A stretch of 64,000 bases of DNA, from assembly GCA_025997475.1 (NCBI GenBank), contig BNUQ01000002.1:48465-112464 (forward strand), written 5' to 3'. The stretch's first letter is position 1. The number at the start of each line of letters is the position of its first letter. Below the pieces are notes generated by a model. The model was not told the origin of the DNA and did no database searches. It saw nothing but the letters and a program-made list of their open reading frames with translations. Of the stretch, positions 8,447-17,183 are shown one piece after another. Both the position numbers and the translations under genes were made by a program. This DNA comes from Planctomycetales bacterium (lineage in GTDB: Bacteria; Planctomycetota; SZUA-567).

Positions 8447-9721
8447 ATGGAAAATTTTATTATCGAAGGCGGTTCGCCGATTAGCGGGACGATTCGCGCG
8501 CAGGGCAACAAAAACGCGGCGTTGCCCGCCATCGCCGCGGCGTTACTCACCGACCAAACCGTGCGTCTTCACAACGTTCCGCGCATCGGCGACGTTATCG
8601 CCCTGCTCGACATCATCAGCGAAGTCGGCGTCCTCGTCGATTGGACCGGCGACGACCTCGTCATCAACGCCGCGTCCATTGAAGCGTTGCCGCTCGACGA
8701 CAAGTTATGCCGCAAGTTGCGCGGGAGCGTCCTGCTCGTCGCGCCGCTACTTTTCCGGCGACAAAAAATCTCCCTGCCCTTCCCCGGCGGCGACCGCATC
8801 GGGCGGCGACGGTTAGACACGCACCTCCTCGCTCTGTCCGCGCTCGGCGCGGAAATCACCGTCGGCGACGGCGTGAAAATCGCCGCCCCGCGCGGTTTGC
8901 GCGGCACGGATTTATGGCTTGACGAGGCCAGCGTAACCGCGACGGAAAACACGATTATGGCGGCGGTTTTGGCGGAGGGCGCGACGACGATTTATCACGC
9001 CGCGTGCGAGCCGCACGTGCAGGAATTGTGCCGTCTGCTGGGCGCGATGGGCGCGAACATCGACGGCATCGGCACGAATCGCCTGACGATTGTCGGCGTG
9101 AAAAATTTGCGCGGCGCGGAATTCACGCTCGGCGCGGATTATTTGGAAGTCGCCAGTTTGTTGACGTTAGCGGCGCTCACCGGCGGCGAATTGCTCATCG
9201 AAAACGCCAGTCCGCAATACCTGCCGATGATTTTACGCCAATTCCGCCGCATCGGTTTGGTCGGAGAAATCGTCGGCGAAAATTTGCGGGTGCCGAAAAA
9301 ACAGCCGCTCGAAGTGGCGCTCGATTTTCGCGGCGTGATGCCGACGATTGACGACGCGCCGTGGCCCGGTTTTCCCGCCGATTTGACCAGCATCGCCGTC
9401 GTCGCCGCCACGCAGACGCGGGGCAGTTTGCTCATTCACGAAAAGATGTTTGAGAGCCGGTTGTATTTCGTTGACCGGCTGATTGAGATGGGCGCGAAAA
9501 TCGTGTTGTGCGACCCGCATCGCGCGGTGATTATCGGGCATAGTCCGTTGCACGGCGCGAAAATCGCCAGTCCCGACATTCGCGCCGGTATGGCGTTGTT
9601 AATCGCCAGTATGTGCGCGGAGGGCGAAAGCACGATTAACAATATCGAGCAAATCGACCGCGGCTACGAAACGATTGACCGCCGCTTGCGGGCGCTCGGC
9701 GCGAAAATCACCAGAGCGTGA
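8447..9721 (+). CDS. murA: UDP-N-acetylglucosamine 1-carboxyvinyltransferase, Asp variant
   Basis: A 424-residue MurA, cytoplasmic enzyme of the first committed step of peptidoglycan synthesis: enolpyruvyl transfer from PEP to UDP-GlcNAc. Landmarks are 'GNKNAALP' with the conserved Lys (residue 22), 'RGSVLLVAPLL', the mobile loop 'PFPGGDRIGRRRLDTHL', 'TATENTIMAAVLAEG' and 'GFPADLTSIAVVAATQTRG' with the catalytic Asp. In the loop the usual Cys (C115 of E. coli, target of fosfomycin) is Asp at residue 116. The same replacement makes mycobacterial and chlamydial MurA insensitive to fosfomycin, so resistance is inferred here. ATG 8447 was preferred over TTG 8435 because it aligns with the normal MurA N-terminus. 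A rho-independent terminator follows. Confidence 0.95.
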   Translation: MENFIIEGGSPISGTIRAQGNKNAALPAIAAALLTDQTVRLHNVPRIGDVIALLDIISEVGVLVDWTGDDLVINAASIEALPLDDKLCRKLRGSVLLVAPLLFRRQKISLPFPGGDRIGRRRLDTHLLALSALGAEITVGDGVKIAAPRGLRGTDLWLDEASVTATENTIMAAVLAEGATTIYHAACEPHVQELCRLLGAMGANIDGIGTNRLTIVGVKNLRGAEFTLGADYLEVASLLTLAALTGGELLIENASPQYLPMILRQFRRIGLVGEIVGENLRVPKKQPLEVALDFRGVMPTIDDAPWPGFPADLTSIAVVAATQTRGSLLIHEKMFESRLYFVDRLIEMGAKIVLCDPHRAVIIGHSPLHGAKIASPDIRAGMALLIASMCAEGESTINNIEQIDRGYETIDRRLRALGAKITRA

Positions 9722-9757
9722 TTACGTTCAATCAAGCGAAAGAATTACCGGTTAATC

Positions 9758-9803
9758 ATTCCGCCCAACGCCCCGCGCGGGGAATTGGGCGGAATGTTTT
9801 TTT
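9758..9803 (+). terminator. Rho-independent terminator of murA
   Basis: A perfect 11-bp stem ATTCCGCCCAA (9758-9768) / TTGGGCGGAAT (9785-9795), with a further GC-rich palindrome inside its loop, is followed by seven T. It lies between the convergent murA and pckG genes; the T-run serves the plus strand. Confidence 0.9.
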
Positions 9804-9822
9804 GGCGATTATTTTCCCGCTT

Positions 9823-11643
9823 TTACCCTAACCGTTTTTCCAACTTGTCCAATTCCGCCGCCAACTCTGGCGGCAGTTTCGCGCCGAATTTCGGATAATG
9901 TTTTTCGCGGATGTCTTTGATTTCTTTTTTCCAACCCTCTCTATCGACGGAGAGAATTTCTTTGACCGCGGCGGGCGAGACGTTCAAACCCTGCGTGTTG
10001 ATGGCGCCGTCTTTCGGCATCAAGCCGATTTCCGTTTCCACCGCGTTGTCTTTGCCGTCGCAACGGTCGAAAATCCACGCGAGCACGCGGCTGTTGTCGC
10101 CGTAGCCGGGCCAAATGAAGTTGCCGTCGGCGTCTTTGCGGAACCAGTTCACGTAGAAAATTTTCGGCAGATTGTCCGCCGTCGATTGCTTGCCGAGGTC
10201 AAGCCAGTGTTGGAAATAATCGCCCATATTGTAGCCGCAGAACGGCAACATCGCGAACGGGTCGCGCCGCACTTGCCCGACTTGGTCGCTGATGACGGCG
10301 GCGGTAACTTCCGAGCCGACAATCGAGCCAAGAAACACGCCGTGATTCCAGTCGCGGCTTTGATGCACCAACGGAATCGTCGAGGGACGCCGCCCGCCGA
10401 ATAAAAACGCGCTAATCGGCACGCCCTTCGGGTCTTCCCATTCCGCCGCGATGCACGGGCATTGTTTCGCCGGCGCGGTGAAGCGCGCGTTCGCGTGCGC
10501 GATTTCTTCGCCTTTCGGACTTTTGTCTTTGGCGGGCGCCGGTTTTTTGTTGCCCTTCCAGTCAATCAACGTGCCTTTCGCCGGATAGCCGATGCCTTCC
10601 CACCAAATGTCGCCGTCTTCGGTCAAGCCGCAGTTGGTGAAAATCGTGTTTTCTTTGGCGGATTCCATCGCGTTTTTATTCGACTCGTTATTCGTGCCGG
10701 GAGCGACGCCGAAGAAGCCGGCTTCGGGATTAATCGCGTAGAGACGCCCGTCGGCGCCGAATTTCATCCATGCGATATCGTCGCCGATGGTTTCGACTTT
10801 CCAGCCCGGAATAGTCGGAATGAGCATCGCCAAATTGGTTTTGCCGCACGCCGAGGGGAACGCGCCGGTAACGTATTTGACTTTACCTTCGGGATTGGTC
10901 AATTTCAAAATGAGCATATGTTCGGCAAGCCAGCCCTCGTCGCGCGCCAAGACCGAAGCAATCCGCAACGCCAAACATTTTTTGCCGAGCAGAGCGTTGC
11001 CGCCGTAACCGGAGCCGAACGACCAAATCGCGCGCTCTTCGGGGAAATGCGCGATATATTTTTTGTCCATCGGCGCGCAGGGCCAGACGCCGAGGTCTTT
11101 TTCGCCGCTCGCGAGCGGTTTGCCGACCGAATGCAAGCACGGAATAAATTTGCCGGATTGGTTGATGAGGTCGAGGACTTTCGTGCCGACGCGGGTCATA
11201 ATGTGCATATTACAGACGACGTAGGCGGAGTCGGTGATTTCGATGCCGTTCTTGCCGATATCCGAGCCGACCGGTCCCATCGAGAACGGAATCACATACA
11301 TCGTCCGCCCCTTCATACAACCGGCGGACAAGCCGGACAAAGTTTTTTTGAGTTCGTCGGGGTTAATCCAGTGATTGGTGGGACCGGCGTCTTCTTCTTT
11401 TTGGCTGGCGATATAGGTGCGGTCTTCGACGCGGGCGACATCGGAGGGGTCGGAGCGGAAGAGGACGCTGTTTTTGCGGGCTTTGAGCGGCGTGCCGAGT
11501 CCGGAGTCCACGAGTTCTTTCATCAGTCGGTCGTATTCCGCCTGACTGCCGTCGCAGACATAGACCGCGTCCGGTTGGCAGAGGGCGACCTGTTCATCGA
11601 CCCATTGTTTGGCTTTTGCGTTGGTGATGCTAGTGCGTTCCAT
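9823..11643 (-). CDS. pckG: Phosphoenolpyruvate carboxykinase (GTP)
   Basis: A 606-residue GTP-type PEPCK, catalysing oxaloacetate + GTP to PEP + CO2 + GDP in gluconeogenesis. Seen in order: an N-terminal domain with '[14 protein letters not shown]'; '[27 protein letters not shown]'; '[18 protein letters not shown]'; the P-loop '[15 protein letters not shown]' with the PEPCK-specific Cys; '[34 protein letters not shown]' with metal ligands; and '[29 protein letters not shown]'. The length matches the family. The start at 11643 is set by AGGAGG seven bases upstream. The 5' leader contains alternative hairpins (see 11665-11752). The GTP-dependent form is typical of some PVC and actinobacterial lineages. 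Confidence 0.97.
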   Translation of the reverse strand: MERTSITNAKAKQWVDEQVALCQPDAVYVCDGSQAEYDRLMKELVDSGLGTPLKARKNSVLFRSDPSDVARVEDRTYIASQKEEDAGPTNHWINPDELKKTLSGLSAGCMKGRTMYVIPFSMGPVGSDIGKNGIEITDSAYVVCNMHIMTRVGTKVLDLINQSGKFIPCLHSVGKPLASGEKDLGVWPCAPMDKKYIAHFPEERAIWSFGSGYGGNALLGKKCLALRIASVLARDEGWLAEHMLILKLTNPEGKVKYVTGAFPSACGKTNLAMLIPTIPGWKVETIGDDIAWMKFGADGRLYAINPEAGFFGVAPGTNNESNKNAMESAKENTIFTNCGLTEDGDIWWEGIGYPAKGTLIDWKGNKKPAPAKDKSPKGEEIAHANARFTAPAKQCPCIAAEWEDPKGVPISAFLFGGRRPSTIPLVHQSRDWNHGVFLGSIVGSEVTAAVISDQVGQVRRDPFAMLPFCGYNMGDYFQHWLDLGKQSTADNLPKIFYVNWFRKDADGNFIWPGYGDNSRVLAWIFDRCDGKDNAVETEIGLMPKDGAINTQGLNVSPAAVKEILSVDREGWKKEIKDIREKHYPKFGAKLPPELAAELDKLEKRLG

Positions 11644-11664
11644 AAGCAATCCTCCTGTAAGAAG

Positions 11665-11752
11665 TCGCGGCTTTTCCGCGAGAATAAAAAAAATAAAAGG
11701 TCGCGGGATACTAATTTTTTTTCGGCAAAACGCAAGTTTTGCCGAAAAAAAA
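11665..11752 (-). promoter_or_regulatory. Structured 5' leader upstream of pckG
   Basis: On the pckG strand, CCGCGA (11707 side) can pair with UCGCGG (11681-11676), or the latter can pair with CCGCGA at 11670-11665, just before AGGAGG. The two pairings are mutually exclusive. Further upstream, 11715-11752 is a perfect 17-bp hairpin (poly-T, CGGCAAAAC, 4-nt loop, complement). Its T-run precedes the stem on both strands, so it is not a standard terminator. A regulatory role is inference. Confidence 0.35.
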
Positions 11753-11758
11753 TAACTT

Positions 11759-12418
11759 TCAATCTGAACGTCTGGGGGCGAAAAGGGTGGGAAGATGGCA
11801 ATGGTATTCCGGCGGACGTTTGAGCGTTTTACCGTTGGCAAGTCGTATCTCGTCGGGCAGTTGCGCGGCGACCAAGTGCTCTCTGGTGATAACCCGCCAA
11901 AAATCGGCGCATGCGCGCAATTCGACGGTGTTTTTGGGGCTGTCCGCGAAAATTACGCCTATTTGTTTGGCGGGAAATTTACTCTTCACCAATTTCATCG
12001 CGGGAACAAAGTCGCTGTCTCCGGTAACCATTAACGCTTTGTCAAACGAGTTTTCGTAAGCGCTATCTACCAAAGAAATGGCGAGATTGATGTCCGACTC
12101 TTTTTCTTTATACGGTCGATAATTTTTATGACACTTTGGGCAGTGACTGGTTTTTCTTTTGAATCTGCCGCTAACGATTTCTACGCCAAACTCTAATTGC
12201 GCTTTCACCAAAGCCGAGTGCCGAGCCATTTTGCCAGTATCCCAGTAGGCGCTGGCGGTGAACCAAATCACCCGTTGCAAATCATCATTGGTTTCCAGAA
12301 AATTCTCGGCTAATCGTCGGTAATTGCACCATTTAAAACACGCGAAGTTTCGGTGTTGACGCACAATAGCGTGATAGAAATTGAAGCCGTCGATTAAACA
12401 AATGGTTCTGGTTCGCAT
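11759..12418 (-). CDS. NYN-domain (DUF88/LabA-like) putative ribonuclease
   Basis: A 219-residue PIN-fold protein of the NYN/DUF88 family. Landmarks are the N-terminal '[13 protein letters not shown]' (first acidic residue), '[40 protein letters not shown]' (the clustered acidic residues that bind metal in PIN-like nucleases) and '[24 protein letters not shown]'. Between the first strand and the acidic cluster sits a 'CPKCHK' knuckle. Related proteins are thought to be metal-dependent RNases, often in accessory or defence settings, but no specific target is known. GGGAGC precedes the start. A terminator just upstream separates it from yvcK, so it has its own promoter. Downstream lies the pckG leader, 15 bp beyond its stop. 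Confidence 0.8.
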   Translation of the reverse strand: MRTRTICLIDGFNFYHAIVRQHRNFACFKWCNYRRLAENFLETNDDLQRVIWFTASAYWDTGKMARHSALVKAQLEFGVEIVSGRFKRKTSHCPKCHKNYRPYKEKESDINLAISLVDSAYENSFDKALMVTGDSDFVPAMKLVKSKFPAKQIGVIFADSPKNTVELRACADFWRVITREHLVAAQLPDEIRLANGKTLKRPPEYHCHLPTLFAPRRSD

Positions 12419-12431
12419 TGGGCGCTCCCAT

Positions 12432-12465
12432 AAAAAACGGCTCCTCCACTGAAGAAGGAACCGTT
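12432..12465 (-). terminator. Rho-independent terminator after yvcK
   Basis: On the minus strand, AACGGTTCCT (12465-12456) pairs with AGGAGCCGTT (12445-12436) with one G-U pair and is followed by six T. It lies 104 bp beyond the yvcK stop and immediately before the NYN gene. Confidence 0.8.
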
Positions 12466-12568
12466 CATAAAACAGACCCGCGGACGCATCCGGCGGGGAT
12501 GATGGGAGGTAAACTTATGTTTTTATGCGCCACGTGTCAAGTATTGTTGACCGTAACGATGCCCCGTT

Positions 12569-13810
12569 TTACTTCCCCGCGAGTTCTTCCATGATGGCTT
12601 TTGCCAATTTGGCGACATCGTGTTCTTCGGGGCGGTCGCGGTTGACGACATCGCGGAAGAGCAGGCGCACGCCGTCCGCCGGACGCCCGACGTGTTCGGT
12701 TAAAAATTTATTCTCGCCGCGCAAGCGCTCGATTTTCGCCGGCGACGGGCGGTAATCGTTGACTATCGCCACGTCAATCCGCAACTGCGGCGCGTGTTTT
12801 TTCAGCGCCGACAAATAATCGTTCACCGCGAAATTCGGCGTTTCGCCGGGCTGACTCGCCGTGTTGACCACATAAATCACTTTCGCCGGACTGGCGGCAA
12901 TCGCCGCCGCCACCGCCGGCAACAACAAGTTCGGCAGGACGCTCGTGAACAAACTGCCCGGTCCCAAAATAACCGCGTCCGCTTCGGCAATCGCCGCGAG
13001 CACGTCCGGCGGCGGCGCGCCGGGTTCCGGCTTTAGCGCCAATTCGGCAATCGCTTTGCCGCAGCGCGCGACGTTTTTCTGCCCCGTGGTTTTCGTGCCG
13101 TCGGGATGCGTCGCCACCAGCGTTACATAGTCCAACGACACCGGCAAGACCTGTCCGCGCACGTTCAAAATATGATTTGCCTCCCGCACCGCCTGTCCGA
13201 AATCGCCGGTTACTTTCATCAACACCATCAACAGCAGATTGCCGAACGCGTGCCCCGCGAGTTCGCCTTCCGCAAAACGGTATTGCATCAGCGCGCCCAT
13301 CGTGTCGCCGGCGTTGGCGAGAGCGCTTAAACAGTTGCGAATATCGCCCGGCGGCAACATCCCAAATTCATTGCGCAAGCGCCCCGACGAGCCGCCGTCG
13401 TCGGCGACGCTCACGACCGCGGTGATGCGGTTGCTGTGTTCGCGCAAGCCGGAGAGCAGACGGTTTAAGCCGGTGCCGCCGCCGACGCAAACTAATTTCG
13501 GACCTTGTTCGATTTGCGCCAGCGCGATTTCGGATAGCGAGCGGCTTTCGTGCGAGCGTTTGAGGATTTTTTCGATGTGGCGCACCAACCGATAAACGCC
13601 GATGAAAATCGCGCTACCGCCGCCGCCGATAAGCACCGCGCTCAAAAAATAATACGGCGTAACCAACAGCGACGAGCCGGTTTCGAGCGCGCCGAAAAAA
13701 CGCAAGCCGAAAATAATGGCGCCGATAATCGCGACGAACAAACCGAAACAAATCAAAACGACCCAGCGTTTCAGTTGCAATCCGGGACGTAGCCAGTTGA
13801 GGTTTGCCAT
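12569..13810 (-). CDS. yvcK: YvcK/CofD-like protein with N-terminal membrane anchor
   Basis: A 413-residue member of the YvcK (gluconeogenesis factor/MgfK) branch of the CofD family. Such proteins bind UDP-GlcNAc and link carbon metabolism to cell-wall synthesis and shape. Two hydrophobic helices (about residues 15-37 and 46-72) are followed by the family core: 'KLVCVGGGTGLNRLLSGLREHSNRITAVVSVADDGGSSGRLRNEFGMLPPGDIRNCL', 'GHAFGNLLL', 'GPGSLFTSVLPNLLLPAV' and 'VVNTASQPGETPNF'. B. subtilis YvcK lacks the membrane segment; anchored forms occur in actinobacteria-like and other groups. It ends before a terminator. ptsN and hpf lie upstream on the same strand, but repeats intervene. Confidence 0.9.
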   Translation of the reverse strand: MANLNWLRPGLQLKRWVVLICFGLFVAIIGAIIFGLRFFGALETGSSLLVTPYYFLSAVLIGGGGSAIFIGVYRLVRHIEKILKRSHESRSLSEIALAQIEQGPKLVCVGGGTGLNRLLSGLREHSNRITAVVSVADDGGSSGRLRNEFGMLPPGDIRNCLSALANAGDTMGALMQYRFAEGELAGHAFGNLLLMVLMKVTGDFGQAVREANHILNVRGQVLPVSLDYVTLVATHPDGTKTTGQKNVARCGKAIAELALKPEPGAPPPDVLAAIAEADAVILGPGSLFTSVLPNLLLPAVAAAIAASPAKVIYVVNTASQPGETPNFAVNDYLSALKKHAPQLRIDVAIVNDYRPSPAKIERLRGENKFLTEHVGRPADGVRLLFRDVVNRDRPEEHDVAKLAKAIMEELAGK

Positions 13811-13814
13811 TTTT

Positions 13815-13857
13815 TTAATTAAGAATTAAGAATGCAGAATTAAGAATTCTTAATTGC
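13815..13857. repeat. Heptamer array (ATTAAGA)n
   Basis: Units of ATTAAGA with one variant (ATGCAGA) end in the inverted unit TTCTTAATT, filling the whole gap between ptsN and yvcK. Confidence 0.75.
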
Positions 13858-13858
13858 T

Positions 13859-14368
13859 TTAATCGTTCGCCGAGTCGTTTTCGAGGAAGATATTCCAAAT
13901 GTCTTTTTCGTCGTGGGCGTTGCGGATGAGACCGGCGATTTCGGGCTTGACGAAGAGTTTGCCGACATAGCCGAGCGCGGCGAGGTGTTGGGCGATAAGT
14001 TGCTGATTGGAGAAAATCATCACGATGACATAGACCGGTTCGTCGGCGTGGGGATTGGGAATGACGCGCGCTTCGGGCTTGGGATGGGGACTGCGGAAAA
14101 TCGCGCCTTCCCGACAACGCGCCACGACGCCGGTCAGGCGGGTTATCGCCGGATGTTTGGCGTGCGGCACCGCCACGCCGTTGCCGACGGCGGTGCTGGC
14201 GATTTCTTCGCGCTGAATGAGCGCTTCCAGCAAGCCGTTGCGGATGCTTTTATGGATGACTTCGCGGGCGATTAAGTCGTCCAAAATTTCCGCCAACGCC
14301 TCGTCGCGCGTCGTGGAATCAAGATTGCCGATAATCGTCGTCGGGGAAATAAAATCGCGCAACAACAT
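13859..14368 (-). CDS. ptsN: PTS EIIA-type (fructose/nitrogen) domain protein
   Basis: A 169-residue protein with a single EIIA(Fru/Ntr) domain. 'GNGVAVPHAKHPAI' carries the phosphorylatable His (residue 69), and 'EEIASTAVGNG' and 'ALGYVGKLF' are also typical. In bacteria without sugar PTS permeases such proteins are regulatory, phosphorylated through a PtsP/NPr relay. Here it is followed by hpf on the same strand, recalling the rpoN-hpf-ptsN cluster of proteobacteria, although no rpoN is present and the two genes are about 290 bp apart. A loop with 'RSPHPKPEARVIPNPHADEP' is longer than usual. The start at 14368 was chosen because of the GGGAGC upstream; ten extra codons to 14398 are possible. 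Confidence 0.85.
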   Translation of the reverse strand: MLLRDFISPTTIIGNLDSTTRDEALAEILDDLIAREVIHKSIRNGLLEALIQREEIASTAVGNGVAVPHAKHPAITRLTGVVARCREGAIFRSPHPKPEARVIPNPHADEPVYVIVMIFSNQQLIAQHLAALGYVGKLFVKPEIAGLIRNAHDEKDIWNIFLENDSAND

Positions 14369-14406
14369 AAGTCGCTCCCTTGCCGGAAAAAGAGCCATTA
14401 CAAATT

Positions 14407-14567
14407 AGACCTGTTCGACAACCAATTCGCGGCAAATTTTCGGCTAATTTTCCGTCCCGCCGCGTCAAAATTCCTTGCAATACTCTCGGTATTGCTTCGT
14501 CATTTTTCCTTGCGAAACGAAAAATTAGACACGAACATTTGCTCTCTCTTGGTTATCGAACAGGTCT
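14407..14567 (-). mobile_element. 161-bp palindromic MITE-like element, copy A
   Basis: Ends AGACCTGTTC (14407) and GAACAGGTCT (to 14567) are perfect 10-bp inverted repeats. Inside, CGGCTAATTTTCCGTCCCGC and GCGAAACGAAAAATTAG are imperfect reverse complements, and GCAATAC/GTATTGC form a central hairpin. The element is bracketed by ATT on both sides. It is inverted relative to copies B (41701) and C (59293), has the same length, and encodes no protein. Confidence 0.85.
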
Positions 14568-14570
14568 ATT

Positions 14571-14648
14571 AAAAACGGCGGAGTTTGATTTTCAAATTCG
14601 CTTCGCGTAATTTTGCCGATTACTCCGCAATTTTTGATTTTTAATTCC
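14571..14648. repeat. GGAGTTT-core intergenic hairpin, interrupted by MITE A
   Basis: GCGGAGTTTGATTTTCAAA, then the TCGCTTCGCG centre, then ACTCCGC, then AATTTTTGATTTTTAATT. The outer left arm (ATTACAAATT, ending at 14406) lies on the far side of MITE A, so the MITE appears to have inserted into an older hairpin. Confidence 0.7.
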
Positions 14649-14661
14649 TAACGGCTCCGCC

Positions 14662-14967
14662 TCACTGCCCGCTCACATACCGCTTGTCTTCCTTTTTCTC
14701 TTTGAGCCGCCGCAGTTGGCGCTCGCATTTTTCGATGAGCAGGTCGATGACTTCGCGCGCGTGTTCGGCGTCGAGCGACAGCACGATGGGCTCGGCGCGA
14801 GGCGCCAACATTTTGACTTCGCAAGTGATTTTATTATTCGCTTCGCCGAACCGCGCTTCCAGCGTGTCGAGATTGTGAATGCGTTCGAGGTGGGAAAATT
14901 TTTCGACGGCGTAGTCCTTGTCTTTGCCGGCTAAATCATACTTCGGGGATGAAATGATGATGTTCAT
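14662..14967 (-). CDS. hpf: Ribosome hibernation promoting factor, short form
   Basis: A 101-residue protein of the HPF/RaiA (sigma-54 modulation, YfiA) family. It binds the 30S subunit in the tRNA/mRNA channel and silences ribosomes in stationary phase. Seen: 'IISSPKYDLAGKDKDYAVEKFSHLERI', 'EARFGEANNKITCEVKMLAP', 'PIVLSLDAEHAREVIDLLIEKCERQLRRLKEKKEDKR', which is the beta-alpha-beta-beta-beta-alpha layout with a basic C-terminal helix. The long-form dimerisation domain is absent. The start at 14967 follows AAAGGAGGCGCT and is unambiguous. ptsN lies downstream on the same strand beyond MITE A. Confidence 0.88.
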   Translation of the reverse strand: MNIIISSPKYDLAGKDKDYAVEKFSHLERIHNLDTLEARFGEANNKITCEVKMLAPRAEPIVLSLDAEHAREVIDLLIEKCERQLRRLKEKKEDKRYVSGQ

Positions 14968-14998
14968 AGCGCCTCCTTTATTTGAGAATGAAAAGGGA

Positions 14999-15187
14999 AA
15001 ATTACGAATGTATGGAGAGCGAGTTGGTAGTCGGTATTTTTTAGTTGGTAGTGGTGGAGTTTTTATGGGCAAATCCGCAAGCGCGCGCGAAGCGAATCTT
15101 TGACCGTCAAACTCCACCACTAAAAACTCCACCACTAAAAACTACCAACTACAAACTACCGACTGTTCTTCATTCGTAATTTTTAAT
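14999..15187. repeat. Intergenic hairpin: heptamer arms around a GGAGTTT core
   Basis: A near copy of the element at 568-743. Left arm: ATTACGAATG, then GTTGGTA/GTCGGTA/GTTGGTA units and GGAGTTTTTATGGGC. Right arm: GTCAAACTCCACCACTAAAA with CAACTAC/CCGACTG units and CATTCGTAATTTTT. It spans the gap between hpf and the GH3-like gene and overlaps the latter's stop codon. Confidence 0.8.
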
Positions 15188-16898
15188 TCGTAATTGCTCT
15201 TTTATACGCCGATTCCGGATTCTTGCAATTGCCGCCCGCGGCGATAATTCGCCGGAAATCGCGCCACGCTTCGGGGCGCAATAATTGCGGCGGCTTGATT
15301 TGTCCGTCGGGACTGCCGCTTCGCACGCGATGCTCGCGATAAATTTGATAACTGCCCGCCGGTAAAATACTCACCGTCGGCGCGTCCAACCGCCCGCCGG
15401 CGCGTTTGTCGCGATACTCGACATTGCGTCGCGCCAACTCCTCGTCGAACGCCCGCGCCAAACGGTCAAACCTCGCGTCGCCGTTATCCGGCTCGCCGTT
15501 GCGCGGCTCTATCGCCACCACATAGCGCGGGGGCGAGCACATTTCCACGCCGACGGTGAAATCGGTCAGCGGCGGAAAATTTCTGCCGACGGTCGCGAGC
15601 GTGGCGACGACTTGCTCCGGCGTAACTTTTTCGCCGGTTACCGAGACGACGCCGCCCGCTTTGTAGAGAAAGGCGATTTCCGGCGTCCGCCGGTTGAAGC
15701 CGGTTACTTCGACGACATCGCCTAAATCGTAGCGATAGAGTCCGCCCGACGTGGTGATGATAAGCCGGTAACGTTTGCCGATTTCCAATTCGTGCGCGAG
15801 GACGGTGGCGGGAAATTCGGTGAAGGTTTCAAGGTCGGCGGTAAATTCCAAAAAATGCCCGCCAATCGCGACCGCGCCGCCGGCAGATTTGGCGTCGTCG
15901 GCGGTCGGCACGGAAAAAATTCCCTCGGTGGCGCGGAGTCCCCAACAGCGCATCGGTGCGGCGCCCCACGTTTCGCGGACGCGCGGCAGATAAAACGGGG
16001 CGCAACCGCCTTGCCACGTGTTGATGGCGCACAAATTTTCCCACGCCGTTCGGGGCAATAAAACTTTATCGGCGCGGAAGCGCTCGCGCAAAATTCGCGC
16101 CCGCGCCGCCGCCGGCGGTCGCGCGAATTGCCGCCGCTCTTCGTCGGAAAAATCAAGCCCGCGCAAGCCGCCGGCGGCCAAATCGTCAAGCAACGGTTCG
16201 GCGTAATCGTTCAGGATTTGCGCCAATAAAATCAGCGTCGAAGGATTGGCGCTGTTGGCGCAACGGATGTCGGCGGCGAGCGCATACAGCAACGACAAAT
16301 AATTGCGGCGCAACGAATCTTTAACCAAACACACGGCGTAAGGGACGCAATTGAGGCGGCGTTGCGGGAGGGATTGGTCGCGATAGTGTTTGCCGCTAAT
16401 CGCGCCGTAGGGGATGCCGCCGACGTAGCCGCCGACCGCCGGACTGATGACGCTGAAAATATCGCCGACGATACCGAGCGGACGCGCGGCAATCATCGAC
16501 CACAGCCACATCAGGTGCATATAGTGGTGTTCGCGGGTGAAGCGGCGGGTCAGCGGGATAAATTTCGCGACGGATTCGGTGCCGCTGGTGATGCCGAACA
16601 TCGACACCGGCTCGGCGGTCAGCACGTTTTTTTCGCCGTTTTTCAGCCGCTCAATCAGCGGCATAAAATCGGCGTAGCGGCGCACCGGCACGGCACGGCG
16701 GTATTCGTCGGCGTTAGTGATGGCGGCGAAATGGTGTTGGCGCCCGAATTCGGAATTGGCGTTGGCGGACAAAATATCGCGCCTCCGCTCGGCTTGGGCG
16801 GCGGCGGGGTTTTGCAATTGCGCGGCGAAACGGGCGAGGCGGGTTTTCAACGTTAGATATTGCAAACCGCGCAAAACCCGGCGGGTGAGGTCGTTCAT
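15183..16898 (-). CDS. GH3 (auxin-responsive promoter) family adenylate-forming enzyme
   Basis: A 571-residue GH3-superfamily protein. Plant members conjugate amino acids to acyl acids through an acyl-adenylate; bacterial members are scattered and mostly uncharacterised. Seen: 'NSEFGRQHHFAAI', 'FGITSGTESVAKFIPLT' (phosphate-binding motif STGTS-like), 'WGLRATEGIFSVP' (adenine-binding YxATEG motif), 'RLIITTSGGLYRYDLGDVVEVTGF' (the family YRxxxGD signature) and 'GEKVTPEQVV' (hinge). All core motifs are intact, so activity is likely; the acyl substrate is unknown. The last five residues, RAITN, and the stop are encoded by the flanking heptamer repeat, so the original C-terminus may have been shorter or different. 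No strong ribosome site precedes the ATG. Confidence 0.82.
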   Translation of the reverse strand: MNDLTRRVLRGLQYLTLKTRLARFAAQLQNPAAAQAERRRDILSANANSEFGRQHHFAAITNADEYRRAVPVRRYADFMPLIERLKNGEKNVLTAEPVSMFGITSGTESVAKFIPLTRRFTREHHYMHLMWLWSMIAARPLGIVGDIFSVISPAVGGYVGGIPYGAISGKHYRDQSLPQRRLNCVPYAVCLVKDSLRRNYLSLLYALAADIRCANSANPSTLILLAQILNDYAEPLLDDLAAGGLRGLDFSDEERRQFARPPAAARARILRERFRADKVLLPRTAWENLCAINTWQGGCAPFYLPRVRETWGAAPMRCWGLRATEGIFSVPTADDAKSAGGAVAIGGHFLEFTADLETFTEFPATVLAHELEIGKRYRLIITTSGGLYRYDLGDVVEVTGFNRRTPEIAFLYKAGGVVSVTGEKVTPEQVVATLATVGRNFPPLTDFTVGVEMCSPPRYVVAIEPRNGEPDNGDARFDRLARAFDEELARRNVEYRDKRAGGRLDAPTVSILPAGSYQIYREHRVRSGSPDGQIKPPQLLRPEAWRDFRRIIAAGGNCKNPESAYKRAITN

Positions 16899-16921
16899 TA
16901 TTTTCTACACTTCTTTTTTTT

Positions 16922-17180
16922 CTCTCTCACGGAGGCGCGGAGGATAAAAATTAAAAGTTACGAATTACAAAATCGTGGTGAAGCGAAGGTTAGTGCGCTT
17001 GGAAATACTCTATTCAATTGCCACGCGCTAAAGGGCGTGGCAATTGAATAGAGCGACCGCAAGAATAACCGCGTTTGGTGACAATCCCACATTACGAATA
17101 ACGGAGTTTTAACTTTTCGCTTCGCGAATGTCATAATCAAACTCCATCATTCGTAAGTTCGTAATTTTTAATTTATAGTT
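16922..17180. repeat. Composite intergenic repeat with a CAATTGCCACG hairpin
   Basis: From left to right: CTCACGGAGGCGCGGAG (16927-16943); heptamer-like AATTAAAAGTTACGAATTAC; an 18-bp-stem hairpin CTCTATTCAATTGCCACG (17008-17025) / complement (17036-17053) with loop CGCTAAAGGG; and a GGAGTTTTAAC...TCAAACTCC palindrome (about 17101-17144) with TCGCTTCGCG in the middle. Confidence 0.75.
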
Positions 17181-17183
17181 ACC

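Noticed and set aside
11715..11752. Perfect hairpin with T-run taken as a terminator
   Set aside because: The T-run precedes the stem on both strands, so it lacks the terminator geometry; kept only as a structured leader.
12516..12595. Plus-strand ATG after GGGAGG with a 25-codon frame
   Set aside because: It overlaps the end of yvcK antisense and the product has no features; probably chance.
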